Assembly (NCBI GenBank): GCA_937128505.1
Contig: CAKZMM010000162.1
Location: 17,896 to 81,895, forward strand
Direction: 5' to 3'
Length of the DNA: 64,000 nt
Source: an uncultured Thermogutta sp.
GTDB lineage: Bacteria; Planctomycetota; Planctomycetia; Pirellulales; Thermoguttaceae
The notes under the pieces are model-generated. The model had not been told where the DNA came from. It was given only the letters and a program-made list of their open reading frames with translations, and ran no database searches. Position 1 is the first letter of the stretch; every line of letters starts with the position of its first letter. The position numbers and the translations under genes were made by a program. Shown piece by piece: positions 46,127 to 54,943 of this stretch.

Positions 46127-48766
46127 ATGGTACGTAAGCGTTATCCACGCCCAGGCCAGCGCCTGGTACCCAACTCGATTGCCGATTTATTTCAGGTGCC
46201 CATCGATTGGGGCGCGGTTCCCCTCCCGGCGGTTTCCGGAGAACTCCCGGCGGAACCATCGTTGCCCCAGTACTTGAGCGAGCTGGATGAATCAATCTGG
46301 GAACGTTTAAATGCAACCGCTTGCGAAGCCTTGGCCTTGCAAGTGGTACATGCAGCGGGGGGTTTAGTCCGAACTTCGGAGGCCTTAGCGAAGCGTCATT
46401 GTGTGGCCGTTCCCGCGAACCTGGACCTGAGTGAATTGCCGCTAGAACCGAGGACCATGAACTGCCTGACCGAGGCAGGGCTTCATTTGCGGCCGGGCGA
46501 ATTGAGCCGGATGACCCTTCGCGACCTTTTGAAGCTGCGTGGTTTCGGGGCGAAAAGTCTTCTGGATTTGCTGGTTTGTCTGGAGATTGCCTTGGAGCAG
46601 CGGCAGGCACCAGGTAAAAGGTCGAAAGCCCGCGCGCGCTCGCGCCGGTCAGGGAAGCGAAGCCGCGGGTATCCGCAGCCGAATTATCGGATCGCGCCGC
46701 AGCTTTTCCATGATATTCTCCAGGATCCGCTCCCCGCTTCGTGGGTACGACAGGCTGCCCATGGCCCGAGGCTTCTCGCGGAATTGGACGAGAGTGCATG
46801 GCAGTTTTTTGATGAATCGCAACTTCGACAAGCGGCCCGACGAGTGGTGAGGCGTGTTAAGGCGCGAATTCGTCACACCGGGCTTCTGGACAGTGAGTTG
46901 CCGCGATTGCCGGCCGGGGTTCGCTTGGAGGAGCTTCCGCTGGATGAGCGAACCTCCGAGTGGCTGAAGCGGCAGGGATTGGAACAGTGGCTCCGCGGGA
47001 AGAAGCGGGTGACGGTGCGGGAGTTTTTGGAACGGCCCGGGGCCGAAGTGAAGATGCTCGTGGAATGGGTGGCCGTATGCGAGACGCTCATCGCTAAGCC
47101 ACGGGGAAAGGTCGGCCGAATCGAACCGTTGATCCGCCAATTGCGCGAGCTTCTTGGGGAGAGCGATGTGTATTTCTCGGACCCCCGGCTCGGGACCTAC
47201 CTTCGGGCGATTGATGAAAGGGCCAGCTCGCTTCGGGAGGTCTTATCGCATTTGGAAAAAGAGGAGTTTTCGAGCATCCGCCACAGTTGGCTGATGCAGC
47301 GGCTCGTGGAGTTGCGTGATCGGTTGACGGAAGTGCTTTCGCAGTCTTTGAACGAGGAATTGGCCGAACTGTTTGCCGGCGGGCGAAGCGAGCGGGATCG
47401 AGATATCATTTTGCGATATTTTGGTTGGGCCGGCGAGCCGCCCGTTACTCTGGAAGCCTTGGGCCGCAAGTACGGTGTTAGCCGGGAAAGGATCCGCCAG
47501 ATTTGCCTCTGGGCCTCGCGGTTTCCCACACCGGAACGGGTGTTCACGCCTGTTTTGGATCGTGTGTTGCGCTGGTTAGCTGAGGAGATTCCCCGAAGGG
47601 CTTCCGATCTACAGAAGGAGCTGATCACGCGCGGATTTACCCAGCTGCCGATCGAACTGGGTCCGATCCGGCAGGCCGCGGAATTTTTGGGCCGATCGGT
47701 ACCTTTCGAGCTGGTTCCGGTGGGGACGGAAGCCTTGGCGGTGCCACCCGGCCAGGCTGCTTGGCCGGGAGAAATCGTTCACGCAGCCGAGGAGATTGCC
47801 GGCTCATGGGGAGTTGCTTCGGTGGAGCTGGTGGAGGAGAAGCTGGCCGAGCGAATCCAAAATGGCTGGGACGGACGCGCTATCCGGGTCATGATTGCCC
47901 AAACTTTGGAGCTTCTTCCGGGGTTCCATTGGTTAGATGAAAAGCGGCTGTGGTTTGCGCTTAATCCCGACCCTTCGAAGGGATTGGGGCGAGTCGTCGC
48001 CAAGGTCTTGGGGGTGGTGTCGCGGATCGAGCCGGAAAGCTTGGCGATGGCTGTGCAGCGGGCAAGACGGGGCCAACCGGCCGTTCCTCCGGTCGAGGTA
48101 CTGACCAACTTTTGCCAGCGGGTCATGAAGACGCGGATCGATTCAAAGGGTCGAATTATCCGCACTCAGCAGACGCCGCAATTTCCGCTGGTTGGTGCCG
48201 AGAAAATCCTGGTGACCGCCCTGGAGCAGCGTGGGCCGGTTTCAGGTCGGTTGGTCTTGGAGGAGGCTTGTTTGGGCTTGGGGATGAACCGATTCACGCT
48301 CAGCGCGCTCCTGGTCTTCTCGCCTTTAGTGGTCCCCCTAGGGCGAGGACACTATGCGCTCATTGGACACGAACACGAGCACCCGGCGGACTTGGAACTC
48401 GATATGAGCTCGGAACCACGGCCCAAAGTATTGCAATCGTTTGGGCGAACAGAAGACGGGCGGATATACCTTGTGTACCGGCTTTCCCGCGGGGTGGTCA
48501 ATGGGGGGGTGGTCAGCGTGCCCGTGCAATTACGCACGAGAATCCAAGGGTCTTACTGCCTCGTTTCCGAAGAGGGGGAGCGAACCGGGACGCTAGTGGT
48601 CAAAAACGGCTGTGCGTGGGGATTGGGGCCTGCGATTCGGCGCCGGGCGGTGCCGGGTCAATGGCTTGTGCTTTGGATCGATCCGGAGCGTCAGCAGGCC
48701 GAGTTTTGGTGCCGCGATAGCGTGGACCTCTCCCAGTTTGACGTCCAAGACCCGGTTAGTGCTTGA
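46127..48766 (+). CDS. Large DNA-binding protein with RpoA-CTD-like and sigma region 4-like domains
   Basis: 879 residues from ATG 46127, with GGGGGA eight bases upstream. Residues about 98-156 look like the RNA polymerase alpha C-terminal domain: LSELPLEPRTMNCLTEAGL, then MTLRDLLKLRGFGAKSLLDLL. A basic linker (about 165-183) follows. Residues about 265-320 are a second, weaker copy (LEELPLDERTSEWLKRQGL). Residues about 412-466 resemble sigma-70 region 4: ERDRDIILRYFGW, LEALGRKYGVSRERIRQI. The remaining 400 residues are unassigned and may hold further winged-helix domains (VASVELVEEKLAERI). No regions 2 or 3 of sigma are seen, so it is probably not a sigma factor. A transcription regulator that contacts promoters or polymerase is likely but unproven. 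Confidence 0.75.
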   Translation: MVRKRYPRPGQRLVPNSIADLFQVPIDWGAVPLPAVSGELPAEPSLPQYLSELDESIWERLNATACEALALQVVHAAGGLVRTSEALAKRHCVAVPANLDLSELPLEPRTMNCLTEAGLHLRPGELSRMTLRDLLKLRGFGAKSLLDLLVCLEIALEQRQAPGKRSKARARSRRSGKRSRGYPQPNYRIAPQLFHDILQDPLPASWVRQAAHGPRLLAELDESAWQFFDESQLRQAARRVVRRVKARIRHTGLLDSELPRLPAGVRLEELPLDERTSEWLKRQGLEQWLRGKKRVTVREFLERPGAEVKMLVEWVAVCETLIAKPRGKVGRIEPLIRQLRELLGESDVYFSDPRLGTYLRAIDERASSLREVLSHLEKEEFSSIRHSWLMQRLVELRDRLTEVLSQSLNEELAELFAGGRSERDRDIILRYFGWAGEPPVTLEALGRKYGVSRERIRQICLWASRFPTPERVFTPVLDRVLRWLAEEIPRRASDLQKELITRGFTQLPIELGPIRQAAEFLGRSVPFELVPVGTEALAVPPGQAAWPGEIVHAAEEIAGSWGVASVELVEEKLAERIQNGWDGRAIRVMIAQTLELLPGFHWLDEKRLWFALNPDPSKGLGRVVAKVLGVVSRIEPESLAMAVQRARRGQPAVPPVEVLTNFCQRVMKTRIDSKGRIIRTQQTPQFPLVGAEKILVTALEQRGPVSGRLVLEEACLGLGMNRFTLSALLVFSPLVVPLGRGHYALIGHEHEHPADLELDMSSEPRPKVLQSFGRTEDGRIYLVYRLSRGVVNGGVVSVPVQLRTRIQGSYCLVSEEGERTGTLVVKNGCAWGLGPAIRRRAVPGQWLVLWIDPERQQAEFWCRDSVDLSQFDVQDPVSA

Positions 48767-49096
48767 AAACCGGGGAGGCGCGGCGGTTAGCGTGCTCGTT
48801 GGGATCCGAGGCTGGTGAGCCTGGGGAAGCTCGGGCGGGAGTCATTGAAGCCGCTTCAATGGCCGCGCTCACTCGGTGAGCCTGCGGAGGCTCCGCCGGG
48901 AGTGGGGCCGGAGGATTGGTCTTCCGCGGCCGTGCCGGCTGTTATTTGCTGCCGGCCTTCAATTTGCATTCTATTTAGCGTGGGCCTTCACTTTCCATTT
49001 AAGTGGTTTCTCGGCTGATTTGCGAGACTTTCAAAGATGGGCTTTTTGCAAAATACGGGCTTTTTGCAAAATAAAGAGATAAAAAAGAGATGAAGA

Positions 49097-49136
49097 AGCA
49101 GGGCTTTCGAAAACTTAGCAGGGCTTTCGAAAACTT
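49097..49136. repeat. Perfect 20-bp tandem duplication
   Basis: AGCAGGGCTTTCGAAAACTT is repeated without any mismatch at 49097-49116 and 49117-49136. Its perfection suggests it is recent compared with the other arrays. Confidence 0.85.
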
Positions 49137-49694
49137 AAGAGAAAGGATTTCCGGCAAAAATTTACAAGGATCCTCTGAGACAATTCCGTCAAAAAGCTAG
49201 AAGGATCTGCACATAGAATCCTGGCGAAAGTCTAGAACGATTTCCGGAAAAAAATTTGAGAAAGAGGATTTCTAGCAAAATTTACGAAGTATTCCTCGTA
49301 TTCCTCCAAAAGTTGAGCTCTTCCTCTCAGAATTGAGCTCCCAGAGTTAGCAAAATCAAGCTCTCATTGAAAGCAAGGTTCTCGGCCAAATAAACAAGTA
49401 AGGTTCTCGGCCAAATAAATAAAACACTTGCATTCCGAATCAGAGTTTGGTTTGGTAGCGCTGCTCTGCAAGGTACAAGCTCGTACCCGATCCAGGACTT
49501 CCCCCCGAAAAAGCGAAGGCAAACGGCACGGTTTCAGCCCCCATGGAAGCGCGTTCCTCACCAACGTTGACGCCCCACAAAAGATACACTTTACTGGCAC
49601 GGCCTATCTGACTAGCTTTACCAAAATTACCAGGTTCAGAATCTAAGGCGGTTCATACCTTCCTCACGGCCGTTTGCGGACTGCTCCCGCGCGT

Positions 49695-49766
49695 TGGGTA
49701 AAATTAGCTTGCATCCCAAGATGATCGTACTAGGTAAGATTAGCTTGCATCCCGAGATGATGATAC
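49695..49766. repeat. Two 36-bp tandem units upstream of the DUF1080 gene
   Basis: Two adjacent 36-bp units sharing ATTAGCTTGCATCCC and GAGATGAT-type ends. The period is in frame with the DUF1080 gene, so an upstream GTG/TTG start would add a duplicated KISLHP peptide; the ribosome site argues for the start at 49781 instead. Confidence 0.75.
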
Positions 49767-49780
49767 GGAGAGTGTTTTTC

Positions 49781-51193
49781 ATGACCGGCGCAAAATCCTT
49801 TCGGCCAATCGTGAAGTCCCCATGGATAACCCGCTTGTGTGCCGAAAAAGCGCACTTGCCGCGTGGGGTTCGACTAGGATCACCACTGTGCCGCTTGGCC
49901 AGCGTTTTGATTGCCGGCCTTGGGGTGTTGACCCTGTTGGGCTGTTCGGAAAGTATTCAGCCGATCACCAGAGCGGAAAGTGCTCCGCCGGAGCCGGTGA
50001 CCGTGGTGAAAGGGCTTGCGGCGGGAGCGGTAGCTCGGGCCGAAACGGGGGAATTGGCCCGGGGTGAGGTCGGTGTATCCACGACCGAGGGGCCGAATCG
50101 ACTCAGTCCCGAGGAGATCGCCGAGGGTTGGATTCTACTTTTCGATGGCGCGACACTTTTCGGCTGGCAACCGAGCCAAGCAGCCGATTGGCGTGTGGAA
50201 GACGGTGCGATTGTAGCCACAACGGGGACGCCGGATTTGCTCTGCACGACAAGTCAATTCGGTGATTACATACTGCGTGTCGAATTTCGCAGCGAGCCGA
50301 AGACTAATAGCGGTATTTTCCTCCGGACCCTTCGCCAGGTCACCGATGCCAGTAAGGAATGCTATGAGCTCAATATCGCATCGCCGGAACTTAGCGGGTT
50401 TCCAACGGGGAGTTTTGTCGGTCGCAAGAAGGCGATCCCCGTGGAGGAAAGCACAGATTGGCGGCAATTTGAAGTGACGGCGGAAGGGGAACGCTTCTCT
50501 GTGCGACTGAACGGAGTGGAAGTCCTCCAGTATGAAGACCCCCAACCTTTGGGGCGCGGTTTCATCGGTCTGCAATTCAATCAGGGGAGGATTGCTTTCC
50601 GGAATATCAAGCTTAAACCCTTAGGACTGAAACCGCTTTTCAATGGCCAAGATCTCAGCGGTTGGAAAACTTACCCGCAATTGGCCGCTCGGGCCACCGT
50701 CACTCCAGAAGGTTGGCTCCGGTTGCAGGGCGGACGCGGAATGATCGAGACCGAACAGCTTTTTGGCGATTTCACGTTGCAAATAGAGATTTTTGTCAAC
50801 GGTAAAGAATTGAATTCCGGGGTGTTCTTCCGCTGCATACCCGGTGAACAAATGAACGGCTATGAGAGCCAAATCCACAATGCGTATTTAAGCGGGGACC
50901 GTGCGCGACCGCGAGACTGCGGTACTGGCGGGATTTTCCGTCGCCAGGATGCACGCCGTGTGGTGGCAAACGACTTCGAATGGTTTAGCAAGACAATCCA
51001 CGCGGCTGGGCCGCACATGGCCGTGTGGGTTAATGGGTACCAAGTCAGCGATTGGACCGATACGCGGCCGGCGGATGCCAATCCCCGACGAGGTTGCCGG
51101 GTTGAGCCGGGGAGTATCATGCTTCAAGGTCATGATCCCACCACGGATCTTTTCTTCCGAAACATTCGGGCCGCCACCCTACCGCCGCGATGA
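49781..51193 (+). CDS. Lipoprotein with two DUF1080 (3-keto-disaccharide hydrolase) domains
   Basis: 470 residues from ATG 49781, with GGAGAG about ten bases upstream. The signal ends in a lipobox TLLGC with Cys55. Two concanavalin-like DUF1080 domains follow, about 110-280 (GWILLFDGATLFGWQ, RVEFRSEPKTNSGIFLR) and about 285-467 (LFNGQDLSGWKTY, NSGVFFRCIPGEQMNGYE, WFSKTIHAAGPHMAVWVNG). DUF1080 proteins act on 3-keto-glycosides in some bacteria and are expanded in planctomycetes. The second domain keeps the better match to the family, while the first lacks the PGEQMNGYE-type loop. It likely works on glycan breakdown at the outer side of a membrane. Substrate unknown. Confidence 0.88.
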   Translation: MTGAKSFRPIVKSPWITRLCAEKAHLPRGVRLGSPLCRLASVLIAGLGVLTLLGCSESIQPITRAESAPPEPVTVVKGLAAGAVARAETGELARGEVGVSTTEGPNRLSPEEIAEGWILLFDGATLFGWQPSQAADWRVEDGAIVATTGTPDLLCTTSQFGDYILRVEFRSEPKTNSGIFLRTLRQVTDASKECYELNIASPELSGFPTGSFVGRKKAIPVEESTDWRQFEVTAEGERFSVRLNGVEVLQYEDPQPLGRGFIGLQFNQGRIAFRNIKLKPLGLKPLFNGQDLSGWKTYPQLAARATVTPEGWLRLQGGRGMIETEQLFGDFTLQIEIFVNGKELNSGVFFRCIPGEQMNGYESQIHNAYLSGDRARPRDCGTGGIFRRQDARRVVANDFEWFSKTIHAAGPHMAVWVNGYQVSDWTDTRPADANPRRGCRVEPGSIMLQGHDPTTDLFFRNIRAATLPPR

Positions 51194-52329
51194 GCCCGAA
51201 CCATTCCTCACGATGATCGCAGTCTCTGGGCTAAACACGTGCGGGTGATAGCTGATCACGTATGCGCCGGTAAGGGGTGTTGCTCTCTGGGCTAAACACG
51301 TGCGGGTGATAGAGCCTTTGTCCGGATGGAGACGGCGTGTATAGTTTTTAATTCTCCATATGTCGGAATTTCCAATTCTCGATTTGTCGGCCAGACCGGC
51401 GCCGGGAAGTATCCCGCAGGAGGCATGCGGCCGACGGGCGTAAAACGGTTTAACGTTCTAGGTAACATGAAAAACGCGACGAGGCGTTTCTAAAACGAAA
51501 TTTACCATTAGCTGCGATTTATTTTCGATATTAGATTTAGTGAATATGTGGGATACCAGCCCACGGAACACTTGCTTAGTGCACCAAGAAGAATTTTGCC
51601 GGCGGGATTAAGGCCCTCCTGGAAACGTATGCGCTCCCAATTTGCGTTCCAAACAAGTGATTTTTATGAACCGTTTAATTTTTTATCAACCGTTTTTCCT
51701 TAAAGTCCTTTATTTGGTCACACGATGCAAGTTTAGCGATTTTATGATCATTTCGATCAAGTAGGGATAATTATGTTCCTTTGTGCGGCTCCTGCGTTTG
51801 AGTTCCAGCGGCGGGTGGCCTAGCAATATCGGAGGAGATTGTTCAAAATTTGGGTTTCGCCCTCTAGCACGCCATTCTTCCGCGGGGGGCGGCTTTTTCG
51901 GTATTTGTGATGCGCGGGAGGCCTACTGCACGGGAAAATTCAGGGCACACTCGGGTCAAACCCGTGGATCCATTCAATCGGTATAAAGATGGCTTTGCCG
52001 GGAAAGAAAGCGCCGACGAACACTAAAGGCGAAGAGGTTTGCCCGGCATATCCGGTTTTGAAAATGTGTTTGGGGCTATAGTCGGCTCTGGGCAAATTCC
52101 CTTTCCGTCGCGACATCACGGGCGGAATTGGCGGGTCAGATAAGCCCGAGTTACAGCAAACCAATGTCGGTCCATTGGGCGAAATTGAATCAGGCGGATC
52201 GGTGTCGCCCACTAATTTAGCCCTACTTGGTTGAGGAAGTACCCCGGTTAGGCTGGATGCGTGAACTTCAGATTTAAGGCTCTGTTTGCTAGCCTTTAAG
52301 TTTCGAGGCTTGGTGAGGTTTGTAAAAAC
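51194..52329. other. Intergenic region upstream of rplM, 1.1 kb, no gene seen
   Basis: It holds the 29-bp repeat pair at 51223-51312. The middle (51450-51780) is AT-rich. The rplM promoter and leader lie at the right end. A minus-strand open frame crossing from rplM has no domain. Confidence 0.55.
51223..51312. repeat. Perfect 29-bp direct repeat, 61-bp spacing
   Basis: A 29-bp sequence starting TCTCTGGGCTAAACACGTG occurs identically at 51223-51251 and 51284-51312. The 32-bp spacer is unrelated. It contains the palindrome CACGTG. It lies 30 bases after the DUF1080 gene. Confidence 0.85.
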
Positions 52330-52776
52330 ATGAAACGTAAGACTTACATGGCGAAACCCGGGGAAATTATCCCGAAATGGTACTACGTAGATGCCAACGA
52401 GCAGATTGTCGGTAGGTTGGCGGCGAAGATTGCCCGGGTGCTCATGGGAAAACATCGTCCGCAATACACGCCGCATGTGTTGTGCGGAGATTTCGTGATT
52501 GTAAAGAACGCGGATAAGGTGGTTTTCACGGGAAAAAAATGGCAGCAAAAGGAGTACCGCTGGTACACGGGCTATCCGGGCCAGAAAGTGGAAATTGCGG
52601 CTCATCGTTTGCAGCGGCGGCCTGAGCTGATTTTGCAGGAGGCCGTTCGCCGCATGTTGCCAAAAAATAAGTTGGCTCGCAGGATGCTGGCCCGACTGAA
52701 AATCTACACCAGCAAGGCAACTCGGGATCCGGTCGTGCTGCATCAAGCCCAGAAGCCGGAGCCTTTGACCATCTGA
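52330..52776 (+). CDS. rplM: Ribosomal protein L13 (uL13)
   Basis: 148 residues, the usual length. WYYVDANEQIVGRLAAKIARVLMGK, GDFVIVKNADKVVFTGKK and RMLPKNKLARRMLARLKIY are split parts of the uL13 signature (each shown region is continuous in the protein). It assembles early on the large subunit. GAGG lies about 11 bases upstream. rpsI follows after 178 bases, the common L13-S9 order. Confidence 0.97.
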   Translation: MKRKTYMAKPGEIIPKWYYVDANEQIVGRLAAKIARVLMGKHRPQYTPHVLCGDFVIVKNADKVVFTGKKWQQKEYRWYTGYPGQKVEIAAHRLQRRPELILQEAVRRMLPKNKLARRMLARLKIYTSKATRDPVVLHQAQKPEPLTI

Positions 52777-52854
52777 GCGGTGGCGATCTGCCCAATTTGC
52801 GATCATTGACTGTTCATTGAAGATCCCAAGCAAGAGCGAAGTTTGACGATTAAC

Positions 52855-52908
52855 AAGGACGATTGATAAGAAGAATTCTTGATAAGTAAGAAGGACGATT
52901 GATAAGAA
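52855..52908. repeat. 18-bp direct repeat between rplM and rpsI, 36-bp spacing
   Basis: AAGGACGATTGATAAGAA occurs at 52855-52872 and 52891-52908, with further GATAAG copies between. It lies in the 178-bp gap that splits a pair of genes usually close together. Confidence 0.75.
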
Positions 52909-52954
52909 CAATTAATGAGAAGCTTAAAAAGTTAAGCCAAGGGTATTCGAAGCA

Positions 52955-53440
52955 ATGACGGCGACTACAGTCATCAAGTCCAATCAGCAAGAGGACACGC
53001 TTCAGGCTCAAGAGCCGCAGGAGCAGCAGCAGGCGGTGGTCGTTCCGCCACCTCAAGGGGAGTATCGGGCCACGGGTCGACGGAAGACGGCTACGGCTCG
53101 TGTGCGGCTCGTACCCGGAACGGGAAAGATCACGATCAATGGTCGCCCCCTAGAAGATTATTTCCCCAAACTTTATCACCAATTGACGGTGACGAGGGCG
53201 TTTCAGATTGTAGGGCGACGCGAGCTATTCGACGTAATCATCCGGGTTGATGGCGGCGGATTAACCGGGCAAGCGGAGGCTTGCCAGCTGGGGGTTGCCC
53301 GCGCGTTGAAACTGTACGATCGGGCGATCTACCGCACGCTTCGTGAGAATAAGTTGCTGACCCAAGACGCCCGAAAGAAAGAGCGGAAAAAGTACGGACT
53401 CCACGGAGCCCGCCGCGGCACGCAGTTCTCGAAGCGTTAA
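52955..53440 (+). CDS. rpsI: Ribosomal protein S9 (uS9)
   Basis: 161 residues, about 30 more than usual; the extra is an N-terminal Gln/Glu-rich stretch (QAQEPQEQQQAVVVPPP). The core is clear: ATGRRKTATARVRLVPGTGK, GGGLTGQAEACQLGVARAL and the invariant basic end QFSKR, whose tail reaches the P-site tRNA. It is co-directional with rplM. Confidence 0.97.
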   Translation: MTATTVIKSNQQEDTLQAQEPQEQQQAVVVPPPQGEYRATGRRKTATARVRLVPGTGKITINGRPLEDYFPKLYHQLTVTRAFQIVGRRELFDVIIRVDGGGLTGQAEACQLGVARALKLYDRAIYRTLRENKLLTQDARKKERKKYGLHGARRGTQFSKR

Positions 53441-53735
53441 AGCGGCCGGAAGCCAGCGCGATTTTTGGTTTAGGAACCCCCTTCCCTCGTTGCCGGAGCA
53501 AGAGGGTTGATTGCTCTTTGGTTTTGGCAGATAAGCCTTATGCTCGAAGACCGGAGGACCTGATCCAGGCAATTCACGGTTGTTCCGGGCGAGAGGATCC
53601 GATATTGGCAATTTTCTGGGTTTTATAACTTTTGTCTGGTAAATTTTATTTCTTTTCTTACTCATTCCGCTTCTATCTCTTTCTTTTCTTACCTCATTCC
53701 GCGCAAGGACGCTTTCCGCCTTTTCTGCACGGATG

Positions 53736-53993
53736 CTATCCGCCGGCCATTGGGATTAAAATCGTCAGCTCGTCATCGGGGCGAAGTTCGGCGGAACGGT
53801 GCGCGACGAGGGTACCCAAGTGTCGTCCGGAGAGGATGACGAGGGCGGTTTTCGGCAGCGGCGAATCGCCCAGTTGATCTTGAAGCTTTTGCAGGAGCTG
53901 ATCGAGCGAGCTTCCCTCGGCTACCGTGATGACCCGGGGGAGTTTCTCGGCCCGATGATAATGGCGACCGCAAATATTCACGCGAATTTCCAT
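53736..53993 (-). CDS. MoaD/ThiS-like ubiquitin-fold sulfur carrier
   Basis: 85 residues ending in PMAGG, the di-glycine tail that is adenylated and thiocarboxylated in MoaD and ThiS. The beta-grasp pattern is clear (MEIRVNICG, LDQLLQKLQDQ, LRPDDELTILIPMAGG). It sits 69 bases after a ThiF/MoeB-like gene on the same strand, its expected activating enzyme. Which cofactor it serves (molybdopterin, thiamine or another) is not shown, as no other genes of those pathways are near. Confidence 0.88.
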   Translation of the reverse strand: MEIRVNICGRHYHRAEKLPRVITVAEGSSLDQLLQKLQDQLGDSPLPKTALVILSGRHLGTLVAHRSAELRPDDELTILIPMAGG

Positions 53994-54062
53994 ATCTCAC
54001 TGAGTTGCTGGTGGTAAAGTGGTTTCAGAACTTCGGGTGAGGTAACCCTTCTCGAAGGTGGT

Positions 54063-54878
54063 TCAGCGGTCTGACTCCGGGGTGGGTTCGGCCGGCAACG
54101 ATTTGCCACAGGCGCGACAATCGGGGCTTCGGACCAATTCTACGATCGACGTATGCCCGCGGTAGGCATCCACGATCCACATTTTTCCCCAAGACGGTTC
54201 TCCTACTTGGGCCAAGATTTTAATGGCCTCCAGTGCCGCAAGGGCACCGATGGCCATCGAGATAGCCCCCAGGACCGGGAAGTGTTCCTCGAATTCCGGC
54301 GGTTCCGGATAAAGACACCGAAGGCATGCCGTCTTGCCTGGGGCCAAAACACAAAGGCTTCCTTGCATGCCCCATTGAGCGGCATCAATGAGCGGTTTGC
54401 CGGTTGTCACGGCGGCAAAATTCAAACGGAATCGCTCGGCGAAATTGGGAGCGGCGGAGATAATCAGGTCGGCCTGCTGAGCCAGCCGGTGGGCCTCAGC
54501 CTCATCCGGTTCGTGGTCGATGGCCACGACATCGACCGCGGAGTTCAGGGAACGAAGTCGCGCGGCGAATTGCGCGGCTCGAGGCTGACCTAAACCGGCT
54601 TCGCTCCCGAGGATTTGCCGGTTCAAATCCGGTAGCTGTAGCAGCCCGCCGTGGGCCAAAACGATCCGGCCCACTCCCGCGGCCGCTAGGGCCAAAGCAG
54701 TCGGGCCTCCCATACCGCCAGCCCGGGTAATCAGCACGGTTGCCCGGCTCAGTCGCCGCTGGGCTTCGCGGGAAAGGACACCGGGCCCAATTTGGCGGGC
54801 GTACCGCTGCCAAGCTTCCGGGGGGAGTGAAACCGGGTCTGATAGCTCGTCGCCTGGATGCTGACTACGCGGCTCCAT
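54063..54878 (-). CDS. ThiF/MoeB-family E1-like protein with altered active site
   Basis: 271 residues, usual length. Family features kept: Arg finger region RYARQI (25-30), LPDLNRQIL (82-90), zinc pairs CLRC and CRAC, and the helix IGALAALEAIKIL. Changed features: the nucleotide loop normally G-x-G-G-L-G reads RAGGMGG (52-58), and the DCTDN-type motif reads SAAPN (141-145), so the Asp that binds Mg-ATP in MoeB is Pro. LAHGG replaces the usual acidic D-x-D strand end. The adenylation function is therefore doubtful. It is paired with an intact MoaD/ThiS-like gene. It may be a pseudo-E1 or use a second subunit. Confidence 0.85.
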   Translation of the reverse strand: MEPRSQHPGDELSDPVSLPPEAWQRYARQIGPGVLSREAQRRLSRATVLITRAGGMGGPTALALAAAGVGRIVLAHGGLLQLPDLNRQILGSEAGLGQPRAAQFAARLRSLNSAVDVVAIDHEPDEAEAHRLAQQADLIISAAPNFAERFRLNFAAVTTGKPLIDAAQWGMQGSLCVLAPGKTACLRCLYPEPPEFEEHFPVLGAISMAIGALAALEAIKILAQVGEPSWGKMWIVDAYRGHTSIVELVRSPDCRACGKSLPAEPTPESDR

Positions 54879-54943
54879 AGCAGGGCAAGACCAGTGCGTA
54901 TAGGGTTGCCAGTATTCTGAACGGTAGTCCCCCGAAGCCAGCT

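Larger units (their letters stand above)
48767..49780. other. Intergenic region, 1 kb, AT-rich with many short duplications
   Basis: GGGCTTTTTGCAAAATA occurs twice in tandem (49039-49074). A perfect 20-bp tandem pair AGCAGGGCTTTCGAAAACTT lies at 49097-49136. AAGGTTCTCGGCCAAATAAA occurs at 49375 and 49400. Loose GGATTTCCGGCAAAA units fall between. No gene is seen. The DUF1080 promoter should be at the right end. Confidence 0.65.

Noticed and set aside
52205..52329. L13-type autoregulatory leader upstream of rplM
   Set aside because: I could not fold a structure that resembles known L13 leaders; the sequence is too divergent to judge by eye.
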